Shown here in pieces: positions 34,602 through 43,117 of a stretch of DNA of 54,804 nt (position 1 is its first letter; every line of letters starts with the position of its first letter). The notes beneath the pieces are model-generated. The model was not told the DNA's origin and searched no databases. It saw only the letters and a program-made list of their open reading frames with translations. The translations under genes were made by a program, and so were the position numbers. Source of the stretch: an uncultured Lachnospiraceae bacterium (GTDB lineage: Bacteria > Bacillota > Clostridia > Lachnospirales > Lachnospiraceae); assembly GCA_946182825.1 (NCBI GenBank), contig CAMGZH010000017.1, positions 1 to 54,804 on the forward strand, in the 5' to 3' direction.

Positions 34602-36386
34602 ATGGATAAGGAACAGTTTTTAGAGGTTTATCGTCACTCACTGTCTCACATTCTTGCTAAGGCTGTGATCGAACTTTACGGTAAAGAAGTGCAGTATGCC
34701 ATCGGACCACAGATCGCAGATGGTTTCTACTACGATTTCTTACTGCCGGAAGGTGCACGTATCACAGAGGATGATTTCAAGAAAATCGATGATAAGATGC
34801 GTGAGATCATTAAGAGAAGAGAAGACTGGACTCGTAAGGAAGTATCCAAGGCGCAGGCACTTGAGATGTTTAAGGATCAGAAGTATAAGACAGAGCTGAT
34901 TGTTGATCTTCCGGAGGACGAGACAATTACTGTTTACTATACAGGGGAAGACTATGTGGACCTTTGCCGTGGACCACATGTGGATAACTCACAGGAACTT
35001 ATGAATACGGCCTTTGAGATTCGCAGTGCTTCCGGTGCTTATTGGAGAGGCGACGAGAAGAATGATACTTTAGTACGTGTCTATGCCTATGCCTTCCCGG
35101 ATAAGAAGCAGCTTAAGGAACATAAGGCTTTCATCCGCGAGGCAAAAGAGAGAGATCATAAGAAGATCGGACCACAGCAGGATCTGTTCATGTTTGATGA
35201 GACAGCTCCAGGTATGCCATACTGGCTTCCAAGAGGTTGGAAGCTCTTCAATGCATTACTTGCATACTGGAGAAGCATCCATGAGGAGCACGGTTACAAT
35301 GAGATTTCCGGACCGGTCATCTCCAAGAAGATTCTTTGGGAGACATCCGGACACTGGGATCATTATCAGGATGGTATGTTCATCGTTCCAAGTGATGATG
35401 ATAAGGAAACATACGCCTTAAAGCCGATGAACTGCCCGAATGCCATTAAGGTATTCATGAATCAGGCTCGTTCTTATCGTGAGCTTCCATTTAGAATCAA
35501 TCAGGTGGATGTTATCCACAGAAAAGAGAAGTCCGGTGAGCTGAATGGTCTTTTCCGTGTACAGCAGTTCCGTCAGGATGATGCGCATATCCTTGTAACA
35601 GAGGATCAGATCGCATCCGAGATCGGTGATATCATGGATATCGCAGGAGAGATCTATGGAACTTTCGGACTTACCTATGAGGCTGAGCTTTCCACACGTC
35701 CGGACGATTACATGGGAGATATCGAGGTATGGAATCAGGCAGAGGCGGATCTGAAGGCAATCCTTGACGCAAAATACGGTGAGGATGGATATGAGATCAA
35801 TGAAGGAGATGGAGCGTTCTACGGTCCTAAGATTGACCTTAAGATGCGTGATGCACTGGGTCGCGAGTGGCAGATGGGTACCATTCAGCTTGATTTCCAG
35901 CTTCCATTGAACTTCGATATGAAGTACACAGCAGCAGACAGTTCTCAGAAGCGTCCGGTTATGATTCATAGAGCAATCTTTGGTTCCATGGAGCGTTTCA
36001 TCGGAATTATTACAGAGAACTTCAAGGGTGCATTCCCATTCTGGCTCAGCCCGTATCAGGTAGGTATCGTGCCGATCCGTCAGGAGCATAATGATTACGC
36101 CAAGGAGATCCTTGGAATGCTTCGTAAGAACGGTGTTCGTGCCGAGGCTGATTTCTCTGAGAAGAATATGAAGGAGAAGATCAAAGCATACAAGAACTAC
36201 AAGGATCCATACATTCTTGTACTTGGTGACAAGGAAGTTGAGGAGCGCACAGTATCCATCAACCTTCGTGGCTCTAACAAGCAGCTCAACAATGTTCCGC
36301 TTGATATCTTCCTTGATATGTGTGACATGATGAACGAAGAGCATTCGCTTGAGATCATGGATCAGATGCCTGAAACAGAGGCATAA
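34602..36386 (+). CDS. thrS: threonyl-tRNA synthetase (no TGS domain)
   Basis: 594 residues. Charges tRNA-Thr with threonine in the cytoplasm. The editing domain is present with HSLSHIL histidines (residues about 12 and 16) and CRGPHVDN. The class II catalytic core has MNCPNAIKVF (zinc Cys), VIHRKEKSGEL and HRAIFGSMERFIGI, followed by the anticodon-binding domain. The N-terminal TGS domain (about 60 residues in the E. coli enzyme) is missing. The AAAGGAAG ribosome site precedes the ATG at 34602; the extension upstream is the T-box leader and is not translated. Confidence 0.96.
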   Translation: MDKEQFLEVYRHSLSHILAKAVIELYGKEVQYAIGPQIADGFYYDFLLPEGARITEDDFKKIDDKMREIIKRREDWTRKEVSKAQALEMFKDQKYKTELIVDLPEDETITVYYTGEDYVDLCRGPHVDNSQELMNTAFEIRSASGAYWRGDEKNDTLVRVYAYAFPDKKQLKEHKAFIREAKERDHKKIGPQQDLFMFDETAPGMPYWLPRGWKLFNALLAYWRSIHEEHGYNEISGPVISKKILWETSGHWDHYQDGMFIVPSDDDKETYALKPMNCPNAIKVFMNQARSYRELPFRINQVDVIHRKEKSGELNGLFRVQQFRQDDAHILVTEDQIASEIGDIMDIAGEIYGTFGLTYEAELSTRPDDYMGDIEVWNQAEADLKAILDAKYGEDGYEINEGDGAFYGPKIDLKMRDALGREWQMGTIQLDFQLPLNFDMKYTAADSSQKRPVMIHRAIFGSMERFIGIITENFKGAFPFWLSPYQVGIVPIRQEHNDYAKEILGMLRKNGVRAEADFSEKNMKEKIKAYKNYKDPYILVLGDKEVEERTVSINLRGSNKQLNNVPLDIFLDMCDMMNEEHSLEIMDQMPETEA

Positions 36387-36471
36387 ATTCCGGTAAAAGG
36401 TTCTTCGGGCCACCGGAGAACATTCTACAAATATATAGGCTATGCCAAGCCTAAGATTCCGTAAACAAAGG

Positions 36472-36513
36472 AAAAGCGCACAGATTCGGGTGACCGGGTC
36501 CGCTGCGCTTTTT
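36472..36513 (+). terminator. thrS terminator
   Basis: AAAAGCGCA (36472-36480) pairs with TGCGCTTTT (36504-36512), with inner CGG/CCG pairing, followed by a T-run to 36513. A weaker hairpin (36400-36421, no T-run) lies closer to the stop codon. Confidence 0.75.
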
Positions 36514-36542
36514 CTGTTGTCTGAAAAAAATAGGGGACATTT

Positions 36543-36570
36543 TTGAAAAATTGGTCATTTGTGGTAAAAT
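36543..36570 (+). promoter_or_regulatory. promoter of the acetyltransferase-amylase fusion
   Basis: TTGAAA (36543-36548) and TAAAAT (36565-36570) are separated by 16 bp, about 45 bp upstream of the ATG. Confidence 0.65.
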
Positions 36571-36615
36571 GGGGAAGAGCGAGTCTTGAATAACGGACAG
36601 AAGGAGGTAGACCAT

Positions 36616-38706
36616 ATGACCAACAAAGAAGCAATGAAAGCCGGTCTGATATATGATTCGGGAGATCAGGACATTATGGATGTCCAGCTTGAGGCAATGG
36701 AGAAGATGTATGACTACAATCAGACCAGGCCACGGGAGCAGGAGAAGAGAGCTGCACTTCTAAAAGAGATGTTTGCAGAATGTGGGGAGGGCTGTTATGT
36801 TGAGCCACCGGTCTACTGTAACTGGGGAGGTCGCCATGTTCATTTCGGAGAGCATGTCTATGCCAATTTCGGACTGACGTTGGTGGATGACGGCGAGATC
36901 TACGTGGGTGATCAGGTTTTGTTCGGACCTCATGTGACGCTGGCAACGGCAGGACATCCTGTCAACCCCAAGCCCAGGGATAAGGCATGGCAGTTTAACA
37001 GGGACATTCATATTGCAGACAACGTATGGATCGGAGCCGGAGCCGTTGTCGTTCCCGGAGTAACCATTGGGGAGAACACTGTGATCGGAGCTGGTTCTGT
37101 TGTTACGAAGGATATCCCGGCCAATGTAGTAGCGGTAGGAAATCCCTGCCGTGTCTTAAGAGAGATCGGAGAAAGGGATCGGGAATACTTCTTCAGGGAT
37201 GAGAAGATCGACTGGAAGATGCTGGCTGATCTCGGTTATCCGGTGGATAAGAAAGCGGAGCCATCGGCATCAGAGGAATCCACAGAACCGTCAGAAGCAG
37301 TATCGGAGGAATCCGCAGAACCGTCAGAAGCAATCCCTGTTGGATCTGCAGAGCCGGTGGCCCGGGAAACGGATCTTGCAGTGGAGACCGGCCGCCCCTG
37401 GTGGGAGAGCGCAACCTTTTACCAGATCTATCCTCTGGGTATGTGCGGCGCGCCGTTTGAGAATGATGGGAAGCAGGAGCACCGCATCTTAAAAGTGTTA
37501 AATTATGTGGATCATCTGAAGAAGATGCATGTGAATGCGGTTTATTTTTCGCCGCTGTTTGAGTCGGATACCCATGGCTACAATACCAGAGATTATCGTA
37601 AGATCGATACAAGATTAGGAGATGAGGCAGACTTTATCAAGGTAGTGGATGCTCTGCATAAGGCCGGGATCCGTGTGATCTTAGACGGTGTGTTCAATCA
37701 TGTGGGAAGAGGGTTCTTCGGATTTTTGGATGTGCTTCAGAATCGGGAGAACTCCAGATATCGGGACTGGTTCCATATTGATTTTAATGGTAACAACTGC
37801 TGTAATGACGGCCTCTGGTACGAAGGCTGGGAAGGCAACTACGATCTGGTCAAACTGAATCTGCAGAATCCGGAAGTTACGGATTATCTTATGGATTCGG
37901 TAAAATACTGGATCGATAAGTTTGATATCGATGGCCTGCGTCTGGATGTAGCCTACATGGTGGATCGGGAATTTTTAAAGAGACTGCGTTGGCAGACCGG
38001 CGGCTGGAAGAAGGACTTCTTCCTGGCAGGAGAGATGATCGGCGGGGATTATCGCCAGATCATGAACGATGAGATGTGTCATTCTGTTACGAACTACGAA
38101 TGCCGCAAGGGAATTTTCTCTGCCATCAATTCCAATAACCTGTTCGAGATCGTCCACTCTCTGCTCCGTCAGTTTGGAACCGATCAGTGGTGCCTGTACC
38201 GGGATTACCACCTGATCTCCTTCGTAGACAACCACGATGTCAGCAGGATCGCGAGTGTACTGGACGACAAGCGGAATCTTTCGATTGCCTACGGATTTGT
38301 TTTTGGACAGCCGGGAATTCCGATGGTCTACTACGGAAGTGAGTGGGGCGTTTTGGGAGATAAGGCGCAGGGAGATCCGGCCCTTCGCATTGCCATTGAT
38401 TCTCCTCAGTGGAATGAACTGACGGATCAGGTGGCAGCCATGGCACGGGCGCACAGCCAGACACCGGCTCTGGCCTATGGAGATTTTAAGTCTCTGTTCT
38501 TAGAGAATAAGCACTGCCTGTTCCAGAGACAGTACGAAGATGACAGAGTACTGGTAGCGATAAACCTTGAGGATGGTGATTACACCATTCATACGGAATT
38601 CGGGGCAGGACGCGGAAGAGACCTGATCACTGATACCTGGTATGATTTTGGCGGAGGCTTAACGGTTCCGGGTCACGGGGTTTTATTCTTACATATTGAA
38701 GACTGA
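36616..38706 (+). CDS. fusion of a maltose/galactoside-type O-acetyltransferase and a GH13 alpha-amylase
   Basis: 696 residues. Residues 1-190 are a hexapeptide acetyltransferase of the Maa/LacA type: N-terminal helices, VYCNWGGRHVHFGEHVYANF, the catalytic His region TAGHPVNPKPRD, then WIGAGAVVVPGVTIGENTVI. A 50-residue Ser/Glu/Pro linker with imperfect repeats of SEES-EPSEA follows. From about 245 there is a GH13 (beta/alpha)8 domain: YQIYPLG, NAVYFSPLFESDTHGYNT, nucleophile Asp in DGLRLDVA, acid/base Glu in AGEMIGG, and the third acid in VDNHDVSRI. There is no signal peptide, so it acts on cytoplasmic maltodextrins. The acetyltransferase may modify the same sugars. AGAAGGAGG precedes the ATG. 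Confidence 0.9.
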   Translation: MTNKEAMKAGLIYDSGDQDIMDVQLEAMEKMYDYNQTRPREQEKRAALLKEMFAECGEGCYVEPPVYCNWGGRHVHFGEHVYANFGLTLVDDGEIYVGDQVLFGPHVTLATAGHPVNPKPRDKAWQFNRDIHIADNVWIGAGAVVVPGVTIGENTVIGAGSVVTKDIPANVVAVGNPCRVLREIGERDREYFFRDEKIDWKMLADLGYPVDKKAEPSASEESTEPSEAVSEESAEPSEAIPVGSAEPVARETDLAVETGRPWWESATFYQIYPLGMCGAPFENDGKQEHRILKVLNYVDHLKKMHVNAVYFSPLFESDTHGYNTRDYRKIDTRLGDEADFIKVVDALHKAGIRVILDGVFNHVGRGFFGFLDVLQNRENSRYRDWFHIDFNGNNCCNDGLWYEGWEGNYDLVKLNLQNPEVTDYLMDSVKYWIDKFDIDGLRLDVAYMVDREFLKRLRWQTGGWKKDFFLAGEMIGGDYRQIMNDEMCHSVTNYECRKGIFSAINSNNLFEIVHSLLRQFGTDQWCLYRDYHLISFVDNHDVSRIASVLDDKRNLSIAYGFVFGQPGIPMVYYGSEWGVLGDKAQGDPALRIAIDSPQWNELTDQVAAMARAHSQTPALAYGDFKSLFLENKHCLFQRQYEDDRVLVAINLEDGDYTIHTEFGAGRGRDLITDTWYDFGGGLTVPGHGVLFLHIED

Positions 38707-38715
38707 TAGTACGAA

Positions 38716-38756
38716 GAGGGCCGGTGAGACAATCTGTTTCACCGGCTCTCTTTTTT
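38716..38756 (+). terminator. terminator of the fusion gene
   Basis: GAGGGCCGGTGA (38716-38727) pairs with TCACCGGCTCTC (38739-38750), one wobble, then TTTTTT (38751-38756). Confidence 0.9.
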
Positions 38757-38791
38757 AACTCAGTCGGGGTACAAGGTCCGACTGAGTTAAA
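38754..38791. repeat. perfect 14-bp inverted repeat between convergent genes
   Basis: TTTAACTCAGTCGG (38754-38767) and its exact complement (38778-38791) enclose a 10-nt loop. It abuts the T-run of the previous terminator. On the minus strand no T-run follows, so it is an unusual xth terminator, if it is one; it could also be a protein-binding palindrome or a short mobile element. Confidence 0.6.
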
Positions 38792-38813
38792 CACGAGCGA
38801 GTCTTGACGATTC

Positions 38814-39572
38814 TTATTCAAATGAAATGGTGACCGGGCAGTGATCGCTGCCTAAAATCTCGGTCTCGATGGTGGCATCCTGCATACGCTGGGCAAAACG
38901 GTTGCTGACAATAAAGTAGTCAATACGCCAACCGGCATTGTTCTCTCTTGCGTGGAAGCGGTAGGACCACCAGGAATAAATGCTGTCCTTCTCCGGGTAG
39001 AAAAAGCGGAAGCTGTCAGTGAAGCCACTGGCCAGAAGTTCCGTCATCTTGTCTCGTTCTTCGTCGGTAAAGCCGGCGTTGTGACGGTTGCTCTTGGCAT
39101 TCTTGATGTCGATCTCTTTGTGGGCAACGTTGAGATCCCCGCAGAGGAGAAGAGGTTTCTTCTGATCCAGTTCCATAAGATAAGAACGGAAGGCGTCTTC
39201 CCACTCCATCCGATAGTCCAGACGGGCCAGACCGTTCTGGGAGTTAGGGGTGTAACAGGTCACCAGATAGTGATCTTCAAATTCCAAAGTGATGACACGG
39301 CCTTCTTGATCGTGCTCTGGAATACCGATGCCGTAGGAAACAGAGAGGGGCTCTTTTTTGGTGAAGATGGCGGTGCCGGAATACCCCTTTTTCTCGGCGT
39401 AGTTCCAGTAGGCGTGGTAGCCCGGCATCTCCTCAGACAAATCGATTTGTCCCTCCTGCAGTTTGGTCTCCTGGAGGCAGAAAGCATCTGCATCCACCTC
39501 GTGAAAATAATCCAGAAAACCCTTCTTCACACAGGCCCGAAGCCCGTTTACATTCCAAGATACGTATTTCAT
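38814..39572 (-). CDS. xth: exodeoxyribonuclease III (AP endonuclease)
   Basis: 252 residues. Cuts DNA at abasic sites and has 3'-5' exonuclease activity in base excision repair. Family motifs are intact: SWNVNGLRA, LQETKLQ with metal-binding Glu, CGDLNVAHKEIDI, AGWRIDYF and the C-terminal ILGSDHCPV with catalytic Asp-His. Length is typical. The ATG at 39572 is preceded by TTGGAGG; upstream in-frame codons lack a ribosome site. Confidence 0.95.
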   Translation of the reverse strand: MKYVSWNVNGLRACVKKGFLDYFHEVDADAFCLQETKLQEGQIDLSEEMPGYHAYWNYAEKKGYSGTAIFTKKEPLSVSYGIGIPEHDQEGRVITLEFEDHYLVTCYTPNSQNGLARLDYRMEWEDAFRSYLMELDQKKPLLLCGDLNVAHKEIDIKNAKSNRHNAGFTDEERDKMTELLASGFTDSFRFFYPEKDSIYSWWSYRFHARENNAGWRIDYFIVSNRFAQRMQDATIETEILGSDHCPVTISFE

Positions 39573-39643
39573 AAATATATCCTCCAAAGCTGACTGATAG
39601 GGATTGATATTTGCAATCCGATCTTCTGATTCCATCGGAAACA

Positions 39644-39674
39644 TTCGTAATCTTACGAACTCTCATCTATTATA
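39644..39674 (-). promoter_or_regulatory. xth -10 element followed by a palindromic operator candidate
   Basis: On the minus strand TATAAT lies at 39674-39669 with a weak -35. Just downstream TTCGTAA (39644-39650) and TTACGAA (39653-39659) form a perfect palindrome with 2-bp centre, at about +4 to +19 of the transcript. This is the place of a repressor operator. It does not match the LexA core seen at dinB. Function inferred. Confidence 0.45.
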
Positions 39675-39795
39675 TCGAAAAACAAGATTCCCTTCCACCG
39701 GATCCAAGGCCGCAAAATACCATAGACAGACGCCAAGGGGGAGACTGGAATAAAAATCATGCTATAAAAAGATTCCCATTAGCATGGAAACCATG

Positions 39796-39801
39796 TATAA
39801 T
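39796..39801 (+). promoter_or_regulatory. -10 element of the NSS transporter gene
   Basis: A perfect TATAAT lies 50 bp upstream of the transporter start. The hexamer 17 bp upstream (TTCCCA) is a poor -35, so activator help is possible. Confidence 0.45.
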
Positions 39802-39851
39802 AGGGTGTATTTAACACGTGAAAGTGTTACAGAATATCGAGAGGATAGAAA

Positions 39852-41276
39852 GTGAGTTTTATGGAAAAGAAAGAAAAACGCGGCAGCTTTACCGGCCAGC
39901 TTGGTTTTGTGCTTGCAGCCGCAGGAAGTGCAGTAGGTGTAGGTAATCTGTGGAGATTCCCGTATCTGGCGGCAAAGGACGGCGGCGGCCTGTTTTTGCT
40001 GGTGTACCTTGTGCTGGTACTGACCTTTGGATTTACCCTGCTTACCAGTGATATCACAATAGGAAGAAAGACAAAAAAGAGTGCCATCCTGGCGTATGAG
40101 ATCATGCATCCCAAGTGGAAGTTCCTGGGGATCCTGACCTTTCTTGTTCCGGTACTGATTATGACCTATTACGCGGTTATCGGTGGATGGATCGCAAAAT
40201 ATGTGGTGTCCTTTGTGACAGGACATGGATTTGCGGCAGCAGAAGACGGGTATTTTACAGGATTTATCACCAATCCGGTAGAGTCCGTTGTCTATGCCGT
40301 GATCTTCATGGTGTTGACCTCTGTGATCATCTTCAATGGAGTCGAGGGAGGAATCGAGAAGTGTTCCCGTATCATTATGCCGGTGCTTTTGCTACTTATT
40401 GTGGCAATCTCCATTTATTCTCTGACCATTTCCCATACAGGGGCAGATGGAGTGCGGCGTACCGGATTACAGGGATTTCTGGTGTATGTGACACCGGATC
40501 TTCACGGGCTTACCCTTAAGAAGTTTATGTCCATTTTATTGGATGCCATGAGCCAGCTGTTCTTCTCTTTGTCTGTGTCCATGGGAATTATGATCACCTA
40601 TGGATCCTATGTAAAAAAGGACGTGGACCTGAACAAGTCCATTGGACAGATCGAGATCTTTGATACCGGCGTGGCTCTTCTGGCAGGAATGGCTATTATT
40701 CCGGCGGTCTTTGCATTTTCCGGAATCGACGGAATGAATGCAGGCCCGGGACTTATGTTTGTGTCCCTTCCTAAGGTCTTTGCCTCCATGGGATTTATTG
40801 GTAACTTTGTGGGAGCAGCCTTTTTTATCATGGCAGCCTTTGCTACATTGACCAGCTGTATCTCCGTGCTGGAGGCCATTGTTTCCAACTGTATGGAGAT
40901 CTTCCATACCACAAGAAAAGCCACCACATCGGTTCTGACTCTGGTCTACCTGGCGGCATCTGTCGTCATCGCCTTAGGTTACAGCCTGTTCTATTTTGAG
41001 ATTCGGCTTCCCAATATGGGCCCCACACAGAATGGCCAGCTGCTGGATATTATGGACTATATCAGTAACAGTGTGATGATGCCTTTTATTTCTCTTTTAT
41101 CCACGATCCTAATCGGCTGGATTGTAGGACCCGACTGGATCGCAGGAGAGATCGAGTCAAGTTCTGAGAGTTTTAGAAGAAAAAAGCTCTACTATGTGAT
41201 GATCCGTTTTGTGTGTCCGGTGATCATGGCAGTCCTTTTTGTTCAGTCAACCGGTATAATGGATCGAATTTTTTAA
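39852..41276 (+). CDS. NSS-family sodium:amino-acid symporter
   Basis: 474 residues, about 11-12 membrane helices. It belongs to the LeuT/MhsT/TnaT group. Helix 1 carries the family hallmark GSAVGVGNLWRFPYLA with the unwound Na+-binding stretch, and helix 6 has ALSQLFFSLS-like AMSQLFFSLSVSMGIMITYG. It would import a hydrophobic or aromatic amino acid with Na+; the substrate cannot be read from sequence. The GTG at 39852 is 6 nt after GAGGA, while the ATG three codons later is 15 nt away, so GTG is chosen. Confidence 0.92.
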   Translation: MSFMEKKEKRGSFTGQLGFVLAAAGSAVGVGNLWRFPYLAAKDGGGLFLLVYLVLVLTFGFTLLTSDITIGRKTKKSAILAYEIMHPKWKFLGILTFLVPVLIMTYYAVIGGWIAKYVVSFVTGHGFAAAEDGYFTGFITNPVESVVYAVIFMVLTSVIIFNGVEGGIEKCSRIIMPVLLLLIVAISIYSLTISHTGADGVRRTGLQGFLVYVTPDLHGLTLKKFMSILLDAMSQLFFSLSVSMGIMITYGSYVKKDVDLNKSIGQIEIFDTGVALLAGMAIIPAVFAFSGIDGMNAGPGLMFVSLPKVFASMGFIGNFVGAAFFIMAAFATLTSCISVLEAIVSNCMEIFHTTRKATTSVLTLVYLAASVVIALGYSLFYFEIRLPNMGPTQNGQLLDIMDYISNSVMMPFISLLSTILIGWIVGPDWIAGEIESSSESFRRKKLYYVMIRFVCPVIMAVLFVQSTGIMDRIF

Positions 41277-41333
41277 TAGAAAACATACAAGCGTTTGGGC
41301 GAAAAAATTTTTTAAAATTTTTTTCGAAAAAAG

Positions 41334-41359
41334 TGTAACATTTTTGGCTGAAATCCGTT
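41334..41359 (+). promoter_or_regulatory. ECF-sigma-like promoter 1 (in front of the DUF3298 gene)
   Basis: TGTAAC (41334-41339), 16 bp, then CGTT (41356-41359) within CGTTTATATAAG. The pattern TGWAAC-N16-CGT is that of extracytoplasmic-function sigma factors such as SigV/SigW. An A/T-rich palindrome (TTTTTTCGAAAAAA) sits directly upstream as a UP-type element. The same motif with the same spacing occurs twice more in this window (45215, 46559). Confidence 0.75.
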
Positions 41360-41472
41360 TATATAAGTAGAGGGTGTTTTTTACGGGATCCGAAAGTGGT
41401 AAGTCGGATGCAGAATCCTCCCTCGACTCATGAGTTATTTTGTAACGTAGTAATATGAAAGAAGGTAAATGT

Positions 41473-42378
41473 ATGAAAAAGTTCCGTATGCTATTGTCAT
41501 CTGTTTGTATGACTGCCACACTTGCAACTGCGGTACCAATGAGTGTTCCTGCAGCGGTAACATCCAACACTGTTGCAACAGAGACATCTGGGGAGACGTC
41601 TGATGTTGCAGTGCAGGATGAGATAACTGCCACCAAGAAGCTTTCTGTTAAGTATCAGAAGAAGACATATGTCAAGAAGGCCACAGTAACCGTTGGTAAT
41701 AAGAAGGTGAAGAAGACTGTCATCAAGTCCAGTTTTTCCTATCCGGTAATCGCCAATAAGGACAAGGCGGCCAAGAAGATCCAGGCCTATTTCGATCAGG
41801 AATATAAGGAGTGGCTTAAGACCAACAAGAGTCTGAAGACCAAGGATTGGAAGGAGCAGTACTATTACACCCCAAAGGCGGATCGTAAGTATATGAGTGC
41901 TTACAACTACAGCGTTTCCTATGAGCTGTCCTATAATACGGATGATTTTTTTACATCCTTTATCCGGACAGCAGATGCTTACCTCGGCGGAGCGCATGGA
42001 AGCCATATCGTAACGGGAGCTACCTTCTTTCGTGAGACAGGAAGTAATTGCCATTATCCAATCGGCTGTGTAGAGGCAAACTATACTCCGGAGGTTTTTA
42101 AGCAGAAGATCTACAAGGCCTTCGCTAAGGTATTTGATGCCAATATGAAGAAGTACGGTTCCAGTGTATTCTATGCAACCACAAAGAAGCAGCTGAAGAA
42201 GGATGTATATGATTACTACGATTGCAAGGTGGGCAAGGAGAAGGAGCCATTTGCTTTTAGAGACTGCTTCTATCTGAAGAAGAATAAGGACGGATCTACA
42301 AGCATGGTTTTTATCGCAAACCAGTATGAGCTGGGACCATATGCATCCGGCACACTTACCGCAGAGATCATTCTCTGA
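41473..42378 (+). CDS. secreted DUF3298/RsiV-like protein
   Basis: 301 residues. A signal peptide (about 1-30, ending near VPAAV) is followed by a basic region and a domain with the pattern of DUF4163/DUF3298: SYPVIANKDKAAKKIQAYF, a middle AYLGGAHGSH, and at the C-terminus FIANQYELGPYASG. The same domain is the lysozyme-binding part of the anti-sigma factor RsiV and part of the deacetylase PdaC. Here there is no anti-sigma helix, so it is a free extracellular protein. An ECF-type promoter lies 115 bp upstream. Role in cell-envelope stress is inferred. The ATG at 41473 has GAAGG upstream; an earlier ATG lacks one. Confidence 0.78.
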   Translation: MKKFRMLLSSVCMTATLATAVPMSVPAAVTSNTVATETSGETSDVAVQDEITATKKLSVKYQKKTYVKKATVTVGNKKVKKTVIKSSFSYPVIANKDKAAKKIQAYFDQEYKEWLKTNKSLKTKDWKEQYYYTPKADRKYMSAYNYSVSYELSYNTDDFFTSFIRTADAYLGGAHGSHIVTGATFFRETGSNCHYPIGCVEANYTPEVFKQKIYKAFAKVFDANMKKYGSSVFYATTKKQLKKDVYDYYDCKVGKEKEPFAFRDCFYLKKNKDGSTSMVFIANQYELGPYASGTLTAEIIL

Positions 42379-42660
42379 TGGATGTGTCCTGACCGGACTG
42401 GGAGAGATTTGATTCCAAGCGGTCAGGACATGAAATTGCTCTCTTCTTGCCATCGCGTAGTGAAGGGAGATCAGGATGGGGATCCTATAAATGTTTCATC
42501 ATATGTATATAAATTATGTGGTGGCTGTTTCCGTGTGAGCGTTCCAGGGGAGCGGAACGGATCCATGGAAAACCGTCGCCCCGGGAGAAAGTAATACGTA
42601 CTTGTGCATCAATTATGGTGCGGCTTTGATGCTCTGGGGAGAGCAAAGAGATGAATAACT

Positions 42661-42669
42661 TGTTATAAT
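42661..42669 (+). promoter_or_regulatory. extended -10 promoter of the DUF4176/T7SS-substrate transcript
   Basis: TGTTATAAT is an extended -10 (TGn-TATAAT) without a good -35. Transcription would start near 42676, inside the RNA element and just upstream of the terminator at 42688. The second copy has the same sequence at 45952-45960. Confidence 0.6.
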
Positions 42670-42687
42670 GCGATCGTAAGATCGGAG

Positions 42688-42723
42688 GAGCTGCAGAGTT
42701 GATGTTACTCTGTAGCTCTTTTT
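42688..42723 (+). terminator. terminator/attenuator in front of the DUF4176 gene
   Basis: GAGCTGCAGAGT (42688-42699) pairs with ACTCTGTAGCTC (42707-42718), 12 pairs with one wobble, loop TGATGTT, then TTTTT (42719-42723). It lies between promoter and gene, so either a short RNA of about 45 nt is made or transcription reads through. In copy 2 (45984-46019) the stem is kept and the T-run is reduced to TTTG. Confidence 0.75.
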
Positions 42724-42788
42724 CGTGGTGGAGATAAATGCTTCGCGAATTGTGGAGCCAGACTTGAATTAACGGGAGAGAAAAGAAA

Positions 42789-43115
42789 ATGGAAGAGAAG
42801 AAATTTGCACATTTAAGAGAAGAAGCCAAGAAGATGTTACCCTTAGGTTCTGTTGTCCTTTTAAAGGGGCAGGTCAAAAAGTATATGATCTGCGGCAGAA
42901 AGCAAAAAGATGAGAACGGCGATATTTATGATTATTATGGTTGTGAATTTCCGGAGGGTTTGGATTTAGAAGAGGACGGGATCCTCTTTGATGCTGGTCA
43001 TGTGGCAATGGTGCTTTTCCTGGGATATCAGGATATGAGTGAGATTCACCAGCGCTTTGTCCTGATGCAGGATCTGATCGACCAGGTGGATCAGGCGAAA
43101 GGTGGTGAGGCTTAA
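42789..43115 (+). CDS. DUF4176-family protein (T7SS chaperone/targeting-like)
   Basis: 108 residues, cytoplasmic. The pattern LGSVVLLKGQVKKYMICGRK followed by YDYYGCEFPEG and later FDAGHVAMVLFLGYQD fits the DUF4176 family. Members sit beside LXG/WXG100 genes of type VIIb secretion systems and, as I recall, at least one is a dedicated chaperone needed for toxin export. It overlaps the same transcript as the following T7SS-substrate-like gene (2 bp gap). No T7SS ATPase (EssC) is in this window. Confidence 0.78.
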   Translation: MEEKKFAHLREEAKKMLPLGSVVLLKGQVKKYMICGRKQKDENGDIYDYYGCEFPEGLDLEEDGILFDAGHVAMVLFLGYQDMSEIHQRFVLMQDLIDQVDQAKGGEA

Positions 43116-43117
43116 AC

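Larger units (their letters stand above)
42475..42723 (+). ncRNA. candidate structured RNA, copy 1 (leader of the DUF4176 gene)
   Basis: This 250-nt non-coding stretch recurs at 45715-46019. Shared helices are AGGAT-GGGG-ATCCT (42474-42487), a stem CGTTCC/GGAACG with loop AGGGGAGC, and TGCTCT-GGGG-AGAGCA (42629-42644). In copy 1 the middle stem extends as TTTCCGTG with CATGGAAA. In copy 2 it is ACTTCC/GGAAGT: two pairs changed on both sides while the loop stayed the same, so there is covariation. An extended -10 (TGTTATAAT, 42661-42669) and a terminator follow. Either an untranslated regulatory leader or a processed RNA; the class is not recognised. Confidence 0.6.

Noticed and set aside
35418-36413. 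331-residue antisense ORF
   Set aside because: It is the mirror of thrS in a stop-poor frame, rich in Leu and Ile, and has no ribosome site; thrS itself has every family motif.
41497-42453. 318-residue antisense ORF opposite the DUF3298 gene
   Set aside because: It depends on the codon bias of the sense gene, which has a signal peptide, a ribosome site and a recognisable domain.
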